64,000 nucleotides of DNA from Actinomyces timonensis DSM 23838. GTDB lineage: Bacteria > Actinomycetota > Actinomycetes > Actinomycetales > Actinomycetaceae. Position numbers and translations under genes: made by a program. Below are positions 10,679-18,957 of the stretch, piece by piece (positions within the stretch are counted from its first letter, which is position 1; every line of letters starts with the position of its first letter). The notes under the pieces were generated by a model. The model searched no databases, was not told the DNA's origin, and saw nothing but the letters and a program-made list of their open reading frames with translations. Where the stretch lies: contig NZ_JH806633.1 in NCBI RefSeq assembly GCF_000295095.1, positions 409,424 through 473,423 on the forward strand, written 5' to 3'.

Positions 10679-11188
10679 ATGAGAAATACATACCCCTCCC
10701 GCTCCGGGCTCCCCGCCCGGCGGCTGGTGCTCGGCCTCGGCGCCGTCGGCCTTCCCCTGCTGGCCGCCGCCTGTTCCCAGTCCAAGGACTCGAAGGACTC
10801 CGGATCCTCCTCGGCGCAGCAGGCCGCCACGGCGGACCCCACCGCCGTCCAGACCACCACGGCCGGGCAGTGGACCTCCCGGGACGATCTCATCAACCCG
10901 CAGCCCCTGGCGTGGGACACCTGGCGCGCCATCGATGACACCACTATCGAGCTCGGCTTCTCCGGGGGCTCCTCCACCTGCATGGGCGTCCACGTCGACG
11001 TCGGCGAGTCGCCCGACGCCGTGGACATCAACCTCACCGAGGGCACTATCCCCGGCGCTCCCGCCGAGTGCCCAGCGATCCTCGAGATCGCGACCGTGAG
11101 GGTCACCCTCGCCTCCGCGCTCGGCAGCCGCACCGTCTCGCAGTCGAACTTCTACGGGCAGGGGACCCAGGCCGCGGACGCGGGCTGA
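10679..11188 (+). CDS. Small secreted lipoprotein, function unknown
   Basis: This 169-residue protein begins with a basic segment containing a twin arginine (ARRLVLG) and a hydrophobic stretch ending in LLAAAC, a lipobox whose cysteine (about residue 33) would be lipidated. Export could be by Sec or Tat. A Ser/Lys/Asp-rich spacer follows, and then a compact domain with two cysteines (SSTCMGVHV and PAECPAIL) that could form a disulfide. I recognise no family. The ATG at 10679 was chosen because GGGAGG lies 7 bases upstream. It stands alone between sigA and the thiamine operon. Confidence 0.8.
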   Translation: MRNTYPSRSGLPARRLVLGLGAVGLPLLAAACSQSKDSKDSGSSSAQQAATADPTAVQTTTAGQWTSRDDLINPQPLAWDTWRAIDDTTIELGFSGGSSTCMGVHVDVGESPDAVDINLTEGTIPGAPAECPAILEIATVRVTLASALGSRTVSQSNFYGQGTQAADAG

Positions 11189-11214
11189 CACTCCCCACTC
11201 GCGAGCGATCGTTC

Positions 11215-11250
11215 ATGGTGGCCAGGGGCTGTGCGGCCCCTGGCCACCAT
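11215..11250 (+). terminator. Perfect 15-bp hairpin before the thiamine operon
   Basis: The arms 11215-11229 (ATGGTGGCCAGGGGC) and 11236-11250 match perfectly around a 6-base loop. There is no T-run, as is common in high-GC Actinobacteria. It probably ends the lipoprotein transcript. A possible -10 (TACTGT, 11253-11258) for the riboswitch transcript follows immediately. Confidence 0.7.
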
Positions 11251-11265
11251 GCTACTGTGACCGGC

Positions 11266-11335
11266 GACACGGGGTGCCGCACGGCTGAGATCACACCCGT
11301 CGAACCTGCTCAGACAATGCTGGCGAAGGGATGTC
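11266..11335 (+). promoter_or_regulatory. TPP riboswitch (THI element)
   Basis: The conserved blocks of the thiamine pyrophosphate aptamer are present in order: GGGGTGCC, GGCTGAGATCACACCCG, GAACCTG, ACAATGCTGGCGAAGGGA. A short closing stem can form between GACA (11266-11269) and TGTC (11332-11335). The final GAAGGGA is also the only ribosome-binding site for the ATG at 11339. Ligand binding would therefore hide it, giving translational control without a separate expression platform. It controls thiM-thiE-thiD. Confidence 0.95.
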
Positions 11336-11338
11336 ACG

Positions 11339-12154
11339 ATGCCGCTCCACGACTCCGCCCTGACCATTCTGGAAGCGGTGCGCGAGACCTCACCGCTCGT
11401 CCAGTGCCTGACGAACTCCGTGGTCACGGGCCTGACCGCCAATGTCCTGCTCGCCGCCGGAGCAGCGCCCGCCATGGTCGACATCACGGGGGAGGCCGGG
11501 CCCTTCGCCGCCCTCGCCTCAGGAGTCCTCATCAACCTGGGCACCCCGCAGCCCGAGCAGCGCGAGGCGGCGATCGAGGCGGCCACCAGCGCCCGGGCGG
11601 CAGGAACCCCCTGGGTCCTCGATCCCGTCGCCATCGGGACCCTCACGCATAGGACGGCCCTGGCTCACAGACTCGTCGAGATGGGCCCCACGGTGGTGCG
11701 CGGGAACGCCTCGGAGATCATCGCCCTGCTCGGCCAGGGCGGCGGCGGGCGCGGCCCCGAGACGGCGGACGACGTCGACGCCGCGCTCGACGCGGCCCGG
11801 GCGATCGCCACGTGCCACGGCGCGGTCGTCGCCGTCTCCGGGCCCATCGACGCCGTCGTCAGCGCCGATCGGATCACCCGCGTGGCCGGGGGCTCGCCCA
11901 TGCTCACGCGGATCACCGGCGGCGGCTGCGCCCTGGGCGCCCTCATCGCCGCCTTCGTCGCCGCGGGCCGCGCCTCGGGGCACGACCCCCACACCGCCAC
12001 AGCCGCCTGCCACGCCGTCAACAGCGCGGCGGCGGAACTGGCCGCGGCCCGCTCGACCGGCCCGGGCTCCTTCCAGCCCGCCTTCCTCGACGCCCTGGAC
12101 AGCGTGGGCGCCGGCGACCTCGGCGCGGTCGCGATCACGGAGGCCCCGGCATGA
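11339..12154 (+). CDS. thiM: Hydroxyethylthiazole kinase
   Basis: ThiM phosphorylates 4-methyl-5-(2-hydroxyethyl)thiazole for thiamine salvage. The 271-residue protein is of normal length. It shows [19 protein letters not shown] at the N-terminus, [15 protein letters not shown] and [10 protein letters not shown] near residue 200, where the cysteine lies in the phosphate-binding loop. It is the first gene of the operon behind the TPP riboswitch. Its stop overlaps the start of thiE (ATGA), indicating translational coupling. Confidence 0.95.
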   Translation: MPLHDSALTILEAVRETSPLVQCLTNSVVTGLTANVLLAAGAAPAMVDITGEAGPFAALASGVLINLGTPQPEQREAAIEAATSARAAGTPWVLDPVAIGTLTHRTALAHRLVEMGPTVVRGNASEIIALLGQGGGGRGPETADDVDAALDAARAIATCHGAVVAVSGPIDAVVSADRITRVAGGSPMLTRITGGGCALGALIAAFVAAGRASGHDPHTATAACHAVNSAAAELAAARSTGPGSFQPAFLDALDSVGAGDLGAVAITEAPA

Positions 12155-12813
12155 GGCCGCCCCTCGACCTGTCCCTCTACCTCGTCACCGATGACGCCCA
12201 GTGCCGGAGCAAGGGGCGCACCACGAGGCAGATCGTCCTGGCCGCCGTCGATGGGGGAGCCACCTGCGTCCAGTTGCGGGCCAAGGAATCCGACGGCGGA
12301 TCCTTCCTCGCCGAGGTCCTCGACATCGCCGACGCCGTGGGCGCCAGGATCCCGATCCTCGTCAACGACCGGGTGGATGTCTTCCTCGCCGCCCGCAGCC
12401 TCGGGGCGCCCGTGGCGGGCGTGCACCTGGGGCAATCGGATCTGCCTGCCGACGTCGTGCGGCGCCTCATCGGCGAGGAGGCCCGCATCGGCCTGTCGGC
12501 CGCCACCCCGGGCGAGCTGCGCGCGGCGGAGAGGAGCGGCGCCTGCGACTACGTCGGCATCGGCACCGTGCGCGCCACCAGCACGAAGACCGACGCGCCG
12601 GTGGGCCTGGGCGTCGACGGCGTCGCGGCCCTCGCCCGACTGACAGGCCTCCCGGCGGTCGCTATCGGCGGCATCGGCGTCGACGACCTTCCCGGACTGC
12701 GCGCCGCCGGGCTCGATGGGGCCGCCGTCGTCTCAGCGATCTGCCTGGACGACCATCCGCGACAGGCCGCCGCACGACTGAGGCGGGCCTGGGAAGAAGG
12801 AAACCTTCTATGA
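12151..12813 (+). CDS. thiE: Thiamine phosphate synthase
   Basis: ThiE joins hydroxymethylpyrimidine diphosphate and thiazole phosphate to make thiamine monophosphate. The 220-residue protein has the TIM-barrel signatures [47 protein letters not shown] and AVAIGGIG. The start ATG overlaps the thiM stop, and the stop overlaps the thiD start. With thiM and thiD it forms a pathway that uses preformed thiazole and pyrimidine; no thiC or thiG is in the window. Confidence 0.95.
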   Translation: MRPPLDLSLYLVTDDAQCRSKGRTTRQIVLAAVDGGATCVQLRAKESDGGSFLAEVLDIADAVGARIPILVNDRVDVFLAARSLGAPVAGVHLGQSDLPADVVRRLIGEEARIGLSAATPGELRAAERSGACDYVGIGTVRATSTKTDAPVGLGVDGVAALARLTGLPAVAIGGIGVDDLPGLRAAGLDGAAVVSAICLDDHPRQAAARLRRAWEEGNLL

Positions 12814-13613
12814 CGATCACAGCCCTGACCATCGCCGGCTCGGACCCCAGCGGCGGCGCCGGGATCCAGGCAGACCTCAAGGCCATGAGCGCGCTCGGTG
12901 CCTACGGGATGAGCGTCATCACCGCCCTGACGGCGCAATCCACGCGCGGCGTCGCGGGGGTGCGGGCCGTGGACGCTGGTTTCACGCGCCTCCAGCTGGA
13001 TGCGCTCCTGGACGACATCGTCCCCGACGCCACGAAGATCGGCATGCTCGCCACCGCGGAGCTCGCGAGCACGGTGGGGGAGTACCTGCCGGCTCTCAGC
13101 GCCACTGTGCTCGACCCGGTCATGGTGGCCACCTCGGGGGACAGGCTGCTGGACGCCGACGCCGTCGACGCCGTCCGGCGCCTGTGCGCTAGCGCCGATC
13201 TCATCACGCCCAACCTGCATGAGGCCGCCGTCCTGCTTGACGAGGAGCCGGCCCGGGACCTGGAGGGCCTGGCGGCACAGGCGCGCCGCCTCGTGGAGCG
13301 CGGCGCCCGCAGGGTCCTCGTCAAGGGCGGCCATCTTGATGACGAGGCGACCGACGTCTACGCCGACGGCGAGCGCCTGGAGCTCCTGCGTGGGCATCGC
13401 GTGGACACCACGTCCACGCACGGGACGGGCTGCACCCTCTCCTCGGCGATCGCGGCCCTGAGGCCGCAGCGGTCCTCCTGGCTGGAGGCGATCACCGACG
13501 CCAAGGCCTACCTCACGGGGGCCCTTGAGCACGCCGACGCCCTGGGCATCGGTCACGGCCACGGCCCCGTCCACCACTTCTACCGCCTGTGGCCCGAGCA
13601 TGGCGCTGGCTGA
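12810..13613 (+). CDS. thiD: Hydroxymethylpyrimidine (phosphate) kinase
   Basis: ThiD phosphorylates HMP and HMP-phosphate, giving the pyrimidine partner for ThiE. The 267-residue ribokinase-fold protein begins ALTIAGSDPSGGAGIQADLK and contains LDPVMVATSG, LITPNLHEAAVLL, VLVKGGH and the anion-hole motif THGTGCTLSSAIAA. An AGAAGGAAA ribosome site lies before the ATG, which overlaps the thiE stop. It is the last gene of the operon and ends before a strong hairpin shared with the convergent gene. Confidence 0.95.
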   Translation: MTITALTIAGSDPSGGAGIQADLKAMSALGAYGMSVITALTAQSTRGVAGVRAVDAGFTRLQLDALLDDIVPDATKIGMLATAELASTVGEYLPALSATVLDPVMVATSGDRLLDADAVDAVRRLCASADLITPNLHEAAVLLDEEPARDLEGLAAQARRLVERGARRVLVKGGHLDDEATDVYADGERLELLRGHRVDTTSTHGTGCTLSSAIAALRPQRSSWLEAITDAKAYLTGALEHADALGIGHGHGPVHHFYRLWPEHGAG

Positions 13614-13662
13614 GGGCAGGCTGAGCGCTGGCGGACCGCTGGCCGCCCCCGGCTGACAACGA

Positions 13663-13701
13663 CGAGCGCGCCCGATTCCCATGGGGGATCGGGCGCGCTC
13701 G
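13663..13701. terminator. Bidirectional terminator hairpin
   Basis: The arms 13663-13676 (CGAGCGCGCCCGAT) and 13688-13701 pair perfectly over 14 bp around an 11-base loop. It lies between the convergent thiD and the DUF7455 gene and could serve both. Confidence 0.75.
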
Positions 13702-13719
13702 ACGACGGGGGAGGGCTGG

Positions 13720-13986
13720 TCAGGCCCCCTCGGTGAGGCGGGAGCTCTCGTCCTGGATGAACAGGGCGCGCTCGGCGAGGGCCGGGGCGTGCGCGCGCCC
13801 GTGGTGGGCGCAGAACAGCAGCTCCCCGGAGGCGAGGACCACACGCACCCAGGCCTGTGCGCCGCAGGCGTCGCAGCGGTCCGCCGTGGTCAGGGGACGG
13901 GTCTCGGCAGCGGTGTCCTCAGTGGCGGAGGCGGCCTCGGGCGCGGTGGCCGGGCGCTCGACGACGGACGTGCTCGCAGTTGTCAT
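13720..13986 (-). CDS. DUF7455 family small protein
   Basis: This 88-residue protein has a variable N-terminal half and a conserved C-terminal half: TTADRCDACGAQAWVRVVL, then GELLFCAHHGR and a final helix. The CxxC and CxHH pattern suggests a zinc-binding site. The family is widespread in Actinobacteria and is commonly found near topoisomerase genes, as here with parE. The function is unknown. A TCCAAT sequence lies 6 bases before the ATG, so the message may be leaderless. Confidence 0.85.
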   Translation of the reverse strand: MTTASTSVVERPATAPEAASATEDTAAETRPLTTADRCDACGAQAWVRVVLASGELLFCAHHGRAHAPALAERALFIQDESSRLTEGA

Positions 13987-14145
13987 GACTCGATTGGACC
14001 ACGCACGAGCCCCTGATCCGCCCTGTGGACGGTGGTTTCCGCCCCGGGCGCAGCGCGTTCGCCCTCAGCCGATCAGGGGCGCGAGATTCCCGGCCCCACG
14101 AGCCCAACCCGACGCTCCCGACCGGCCGACCCGGCCCCGGGCGCC

Positions 14146-14589
14146 TCAGCGCGAGCGAGGCGAGGCGCCAGGCCGCGGCTGGGGGATCGCGCACGAGCCC
14201 TGGCAGCCGAGCTGGTGCCGGTTGCGGGCGATCGTGCGGTACACCGTTCTGGCCAGCGGCTTGAGGGGCTGACGGATAATGAGGCTCCCCACCGCCCGGG
14301 GCAGGGGGCCGGCCGTCATGAGCGCGCGCCCGATGGCCTGCTCCTCCACGTGGAACGCATCCCCCTCCCTAGGGTCGTGGAACACCGCGGAGCGATCCGT
14401 CCATTCGGCGCCAGGCCCCTCCCAGTGGGACGAGGGCGTCAGCCGAAGCCCGGCCGAGGGATGGACGCGCTTGCCCAGCTGGCGCACGAAGGCGGTGCAC
14501 ACCGAGCAGTCTGGGTCGTAGATGAGCGCGGGCCCGCAGGCCTCGGCCGCACCATCCTCGACTCCGGGGCGCTGGACGCCGTCGTTCAC
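14146..14589 (-). CDS. DCC-family thiol-disulfide oxidoreductase-like protein (DUF393)
   Basis: This 147-residue protein carries LIYDPDCSVCTAFVRQLGKR near its N-terminus, the D-x-x-C-x-x-C signature of the DCC family, which has a thioredoxin-like fold. The start was set at the GTG ending at 14589, because it overlaps the stop codon of the DoxX-like gene upstream (GTGA), giving tight coupling. Family members are often encoded with DoxX or HTTM membrane proteins. A shared role in membrane-associated redox chemistry is an inference. The longer frame reaching 15006 runs through the DoxX gene and is not real. Confidence 0.8.
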   Translation of the reverse strand: MNDGVQRPGVEDGAAEACGPALIYDPDCSVCTAFVRQLGKRVHPSAGLRLTPSSHWEGPGAEWTDRSAVFHDPREGDAFHVEEQAIGRALMTAGPLPRAVGSLIIRQPLKPLARTVYRTIARNRHQLGCQGSCAIPQPRPGASPRSR

Positions 14590-15239
14590 CGCAGCCACCC
14601 GTCGCCCACCTTCCTCGCCCAGGCGCGCCCCAGTCCCCAGGTGTCGCCCGCAAGGGTGAGCGCCGAGGTGATCATGATGGCGGCGAAGAGCCAGTGGTCG
14701 TCGATGATCGGGTTCGTGCCGCCGTTGGTCAGCGGGAACTCCGCCAGGTACAGCATGGTCATGAGGGCGGTGCCGTTGACGGCCGCCACGCGCAGGCCGA
14801 TCCCCAGGACCATCGCGGCTCCGATGCCGAGCAGCGCGGCCATGAACAGGGCGTCTCCCACGGGGTTGGCGAAGACGGAGAAGACGCCGGCGAAGGGGCC
14901 CTCGATGTGGTTGATGAAGCCCTGGGCCGGCGTGCCGCCGCGGATCCAGGCGCCCTCCGGGGGAACCACGTAGCCCAGGCCGAGGAGCTTGTCGAAGAAT
15001 GCCCACAGCAGATAGGCCCCGACGACGATGCGCGAGGCTGCCAGGGCGCGACGGGCGCCGCGGGAGGTGACGATGTCAGCGCCGGTGCGGACGGCGGCCT
15101 GGGGGGGGGCTGGTCGGATGTGGTCGAGTCGTGCATAGGGGTGGTGGAACCTCGTGATCGGGGAGGTACGGGGCCGCTGTGGTCGGTACGCCGTCGCGGA
15201 TGGGCAGCGGGTGCTGGCCCTGGCGAGTTCGACGCCCAC
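14586..15239 (-). CDS. DoxX-like integral membrane protein
   Basis: The protein has about four hydrophobic helices, including VVGAYLLWAFFDKLLGLG, DALFMAALLGIGAAMVLGIG, TALMTMLYLAEF and LFAAIMITSALTLAG, and belongs to the DoxX/thiosulfate:quinone oxidoreductase-like group. The biochemical role of most members is unknown. The start is uncertain: the first 60 residues upstream of the hydrophobic part are Arg/Pro-rich and may not be translated, so a start nearer position 15070 is possible. It overlaps the DCC gene by four bases. Confidence 0.75.
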   Translation of the reverse strand: MGVELARASTRCPSATAYRPQRPRTSPITRFHHPYARLDHIRPAPPQAAVRTGADIVTSRGARRALAASRIVVGAYLLWAFFDKLLGLGYVVPPEGAWIRGGTPAQGFINHIEGPFAGVFSVFANPVGDALFMAALLGIGAAMVLGIGLRVAAVNGTALMTMLYLAEFPLTNGGTNPIIDDHWLFAAIMITSALTLAGDTWGLGRAWARKVGDGWLR

Positions 15240-15248
15240 AACGTGCGG

Positions 15249-15291
15249 ACAATCCTTTTAATTCCACTAGTTTTATAGACCTCTCGTCATT
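15249..15291. promoter_or_regulatory. AT-rich island between divergent genes
   Basis: About 43 bases with roughly twice the local A+T content lie between the DoxX-like gene (minus) and parE (plus). On the minus strand they contain TATAAA and an AAAAGGA that could be a -10 and a ribosome site for the DoxX-like gene. I could not fix a -35. Confidence 0.35.
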
Positions 15292-15429
15292 ATGTTCGTG
15301 CTCCGGCGAGTCCTCCCAGGCCACTGGCCCTTGCCCCATGCCGCTGGGCCGCCTGTGATCCTCGTCCCGGACAGGCGCCGGCCTGCCCCTCCGGCGGCGC
15401 GGCAGAAGCGCCGCGGCCTCGGTATCGGC

Positions 15430-15435
15430 TAGATT
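15430..15435 (+). promoter_or_regulatory. -10 element, parE
   Basis: TAGATT, 6 bases (ccgggc), then the GTG at 15442: leaderless arrangement. Confidence 0.6.
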
Positions 15436-15441
15436 CCGGGC

Positions 15442-17694
15442 GTGCCCGCATCCGAGAACACGACCAGCCGCGGCGACTACTCAGCGCGCCACCTCTCCGT
15501 CCTGGAGGGGCTCGAGGCGGTGCGCAAGCGCCCCGGCATGTACATCGGCTCCACCGATCAGCGCGGCCTCATGCACTGCGTGTGGGAGATCGTGGACAAC
15601 GCCGTCGACGAGGCCCTCGAGGGCCACGGGGACTCCATCTCCGTCATCGTCCACGACGACGGCTCCATCGAGGTGCGCGACAACGGGCGCGGCGTCCCGG
15701 TGGACATCGAGCCCTCCAGCGGCCTGACCGGCGTCGAGCTCGTCTACACCAAGCTCCACGCCGGCGGGAAGTTCGGCGGCGGCTCCTACGGCGCCGCCGG
15801 CGGCCTGCACGGCGTGGGCGCCTCCGTCGTCAACGCCCTGGCCTCCCGCATGGACGTCGAGGTGGACCGCGGCGGCAAGACCTACGCCATGAGCTTCCAC
15901 CGCGGCGAGCCCGGCACCTTCGACGATTCCGCCGGACGCGGCCCCGACTCGCCCTTCACCGAGTTCACCGACGCCTCCGAGCTGCGCGTCATCGGCAAGG
16001 TCAAGCGGGGTGTCACCGGCACCCGCGTGCGCTACTGGGCCGACCCCCAGATCTTCCCCAAGCCCACCGAGTACGACGCCGGCGCCCTGCGCGCCCGCCT
16101 GCGCCAGACCAGCTTCCTCGTGCCCGGCCTCACCCTGTCCCTCGACGACCAGCGCCCCGAGGCCGAGGCCATCGCCGCCTCGACCACTCCGGCCGCCGAC
16201 GCCGGGGCCACCGACGACGCCGTCGCCGAGGTCTCGCTGCGGGCGGCCGCCAAGAACGCCGTCGAGGGCTCGGGGGACCTGTTCGACACCGGCGCCGAGG
16301 ACGGCGTCGAGGTCTTCCAGGCCCGCGGCGGCACCGCCGACTTCGTCGAGTTCCTCGCCACCGACGCCTCCGTGACCGACACCTTCCGCCTCACCGGCGA
16401 GGGCGCCTACACCGAGACCGTCCAGCAGCTCGACAAATCCACCGGCCACCTGCGCCCCGTCGAGGTCGAGCGCACCTGCACCGTCGACGTCGCCCTGCGA
16501 TGGGGCATCGGCTACGACACCCTGGAGCGCTCCTTCGTCAACATCATCGCCACCCCCATGGGGGGCACCCACCTCACCGGCTTCGAGCAGGCCCTCGTCA
16601 AGGTCCTGCGCAAGCAGATCGACTCCAACTCCCGCGCCCTGAAGATGACTGCCAAGGACCCGCGCATCGAGAAGGACGACATCATGGCGGGCCTGACCGC
16701 CGTGGTCACGGTGCGCGTGCCCGAGCCGCAGTTCGAGGGGCAGACCAAGGAGGTCCTCGGCACCGCCCCCGTGCGCCAGATCGTCGCCCGCGTGGTGGAG
16801 AAGGAGCTCACCGCCCTGCTCACCTCCACCAAGCGGGACCTCAAGGCCCAGTCGCGCTCCCTGCTGGAGAAGGTCGTCGGGGAGATGCGCGCCCGCGTGA
16901 GCGCGCGCATGCACAAGGAGATCACCCGCCGCAAGACCGCCCTGGAGACCTCCACCCTGCCGGCCAAGCTCGCCGACTGCCGCTCGAACGACGTCTCCCA
17001 CTCCGAGCTGTTCATCGTGGAGGGCGACTCCGCGCTCGGCACCGCGAAGAACGCCCGCAACTCCGAGTACCAGGCGCTCCTGCCCATCCGCGGCAAGATC
17101 CTCAACGTCCAGAAGGCCTCCCAGGCGGACATGCTGCGCAACGCCGAGTGCTCGGCGATCATCCAGGTGGTCGGCGCTGGCTCCGGGCGCACTTTCGACC
17201 TGGAGCAGGCCCGCTACGGCAAGGTCATCCTCATGACCGACGCCGACGTCGACGGCGCCCATATCCGCACCCTCCTGCTCACCCTCTTCTTCCGCTACAT
17301 GCGCCCCATGATCGAGGCTGGCCGTGTCTTCGCCGCCGTGCCGCCGCTGCACCGCATCGAGGTCTCCGGCTCCGGGCGCCGCAAGAAGGAGATCATCTAC
17401 ACCTACTCCGACGACGAGCTCGTCACCACCCTGCGCCGGCTGGAGAAGCAGGGGCGCTCCTTCAAGGAGCCCCAGCGCTACAAGGGCCTGGGGGAGATGG
17501 ACGCCCACCAGCTCGCCGAGACCACCATGGAGCCCGAGCACCGCACCCTGCGCCGCATCACGCTGGCCGACGAGGCCGCCCTCACCCACGCCGAGGACGT
17601 CTTCGAGCTCCTCATGGGATCCAGTGTGGAGCCGCGCCGCGACTTCATCATCGCCGGGGCCGACGCCGTGGACCGCGAGCGCATCGACGCCTGA
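15442..17694 (+). CDS. parE: Type IIA topoisomerase subunit B (topoisomerase IV ParE)
   Basis: This is the ATPase subunit of a second type IIA topoisomerase that decatenates chromosomes. The 750-residue protein has the GHKL ATPase motifs EIVDNAVDEA, DNGRGVPVD and GGLHGVGASVVNALA. The TOPRIM motifs are FIVEGDSALG and LMTDADVDGAHIRTLLL, and the C-terminus carries QRYKGLGEMD. A run of about 50 residues near 240-300 is less conserved. The partner ParC is encoded at 21321-23819. ParE/ParC rather than GyrB/GyrA is inferred because the two genes are a separated pair in the actinobacterial arrangement and no dnaA/recF context is present. Confidence 0.93.
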   Translation: MPASENTTSRGDYSARHLSVLEGLEAVRKRPGMYIGSTDQRGLMHCVWEIVDNAVDEALEGHGDSISVIVHDDGSIEVRDNGRGVPVDIEPSSGLTGVELVYTKLHAGGKFGGGSYGAAGGLHGVGASVVNALASRMDVEVDRGGKTYAMSFHRGEPGTFDDSAGRGPDSPFTEFTDASELRVIGKVKRGVTGTRVRYWADPQIFPKPTEYDAGALRARLRQTSFLVPGLTLSLDDQRPEAEAIAASTTPAADAGATDDAVAEVSLRAAAKNAVEGSGDLFDTGAEDGVEVFQARGGTADFVEFLATDASVTDTFRLTGEGAYTETVQQLDKSTGHLRPVEVERTCTVDVALRWGIGYDTLERSFVNIIATPMGGTHLTGFEQALVKVLRKQIDSNSRALKMTAKDPRIEKDDIMAGLTAVVTVRVPEPQFEGQTKEVLGTAPVRQIVARVVEKELTALLTSTKRDLKAQSRSLLEKVVGEMRARVSARMHKEITRRKTALETSTLPAKLADCRSNDVSHSELFIVEGDSALGTAKNARNSEYQALLPIRGKILNVQKASQADMLRNAECSAIIQVVGAGSGRTFDLEQARYGKVILMTDADVDGAHIRTLLLTLFFRYMRPMIEAGRVFAAVPPLHRIEVSGSGRRKKEIIYTYSDDELVTTLRRLEKQGRSFKEPQRYKGLGEMDAHQLAETTMEPEHRTLRRITLADEAALTHAEDVFELLMGSSVEPRRDFIIAGADAVDRERIDA

Positions 17695-17889
17695 GCCCGG
17701 CCCGGGGGTAGTCCTGAGGCCTCCGTGGGACTGCTGTGGGGCCGCCGTCCCGAGTTCCACCTGCAGGAGGAGGGGGCGGGGCTCCTCCTCCGGTAGCCTT
17801 GCCGCAGCCGGCACGACCCGTTGCCGGGCCCGGATGACGCCGGATCGCGGCGATTCCCAGGGAGGCGACAAAGCGGCGAGGAGGCGGCG

Positions 17890-18933
17890 ATGGCCTACTA
17901 CGGACGGCCCAAGGCCACAGCGGCAACGGCATGGTCGATGATGCGCCCCGGCGCCCGCTCCGCCCTGCCCCTCACCCTGTCCTGGAGGCCACTGGGGCCC
18001 ACCGACAACGCCGAGCTGGCGGCGCTGGTGGCCCGCGCGGAGGAGGTCGACGATCCCCCGTACCGCACCACGGAGCAGGAGACCGCCGAGTACTTCCTCG
18101 ATCCCACCTACTCCGGTGTCGCCGGGAGGGACGCCGACGGCGTCATGCGGGCCTTCGGGCTCGTCCGGGTGCGCCCGGCGGCGGAGATCTTCGCCTCCGT
18201 GCTCGGCGTCGTCGACCCGCTGTGGCGGGGGCAGGGCATCGGCGGGGCGATCCTGCACTGGCAGTCCGAGCGCGCGCGCCACCTCATCGGGGCCGAGCGC
18301 GCCGGGAGGCGGGGCGACGCCGCGCTCGCCCCCGCCCACATCATCACCACGGTGCTCGAGGACGATCAGCGGATGCAGTTGCACCTGGCCAACCTCGGCT
18401 ACTCGCCCCAGCGCTGGTACCGGGAGGTGCGCCGCCCGTTGAGCGACCCGATCCCGGAGGCGCCCGTGGACCGCTTCCTCAGCATCGAGCCGTGGTCGAA
18501 GGATCTGGACGAGGCGATCCTGCGGGCGCACAACCGGGCGTCGGCGGGCGCGGGCGCCGAGCCGATGAGCCCTGAGCAATGGGCAGCAGGGCGCGCCTTC
18601 TTCGCCCCGGAGTGGTCCTTCGTGGCCCTGGACCGCTCCAGTGACCGTGCCCGGATCGCCGGATACCTCCTGTCCAGCCGCTACGAGCAGGACTGGGACG
18701 CCCTGGGCTGGAAGGAGGGGTACACCGACGTGCTCGGCTCCCTCGCCGAGTACGCCGACCGAGGCCTCGGCCCGGCCCTGCTGACCGCGGCGATGCGCGC
18801 CTACGCTGCCTCCGGCATGGAGTACGCCGCCGCCGGCGTCGACTCCGCCAGCCCCACGGGGGCCGGCAGCCTCTACGAGCAGCTCGGCTACCAGCCCACG
18901 CGCGGCACGATCCTCTACGGCCTGGACGTGTGA
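17890..18933 (+). CDS. Tandem GNAT acetyltransferase
   Basis: A 347-residue protein with two GNAT domains. The first (about 30-180) has the acetyl-CoA loop VVDPLWRGQGIGGAILHW, and the second (about 195-347) has SLAEYADRGLGPALLTAAM followed by LYEQLGYQPTRG. The two-domain form recalls mycothiol synthase MshD, but I cannot assign the substrate. The ATG at 17890 has AGGAGG 5 bases upstream. A TAGCCT -10-like sequence (about 17793) lies in the 195-bp gap after parE. Confidence 0.8.
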   Translation: MAYYGRPKATAATAWSMMRPGARSALPLTLSWRPLGPTDNAELAALVARAEEVDDPPYRTTEQETAEYFLDPTYSGVAGRDADGVMRAFGLVRVRPAAEIFASVLGVVDPLWRGQGIGGAILHWQSERARHLIGAERAGRRGDAALAPAHIITTVLEDDQRMQLHLANLGYSPQRWYREVRRPLSDPIPEAPVDRFLSIEPWSKDLDEAILRAHNRASAGAGAEPMSPEQWAAGRAFFAPEWSFVALDRSSDRARIAGYLLSSRYEQDWDALGWKEGYTDVLGSLAEYADRGLGPALLTAAMRAYAASGMEYAAAGVDSASPTGAGSLYEQLGYQPTRGTILYGLDV

Positions 18934-18957
18934 CCCCTCCCGGGAGGGCCGTGCCGT

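Noticed and set aside
14589-15006. Longer version of the DCC protein reaching 15006
   Set aside because: This part is out of frame within the DoxX-like membrane gene and is Arg/Pro/Gly-rich; the GTGA overlap gives a natural start at 14589.
15481-18579. A 1032-codon open frame antisense to parE
   Set aside because: It mirrors the coding strand of a certain gene, has the Gly/Ala/Val/Leu/Asp-rich composition of a GC-driven shadow frame, and has no motif or ribosome site. The same applies to the long frames opposite parC (21045-23885) and dnaE2 (53331-56246).
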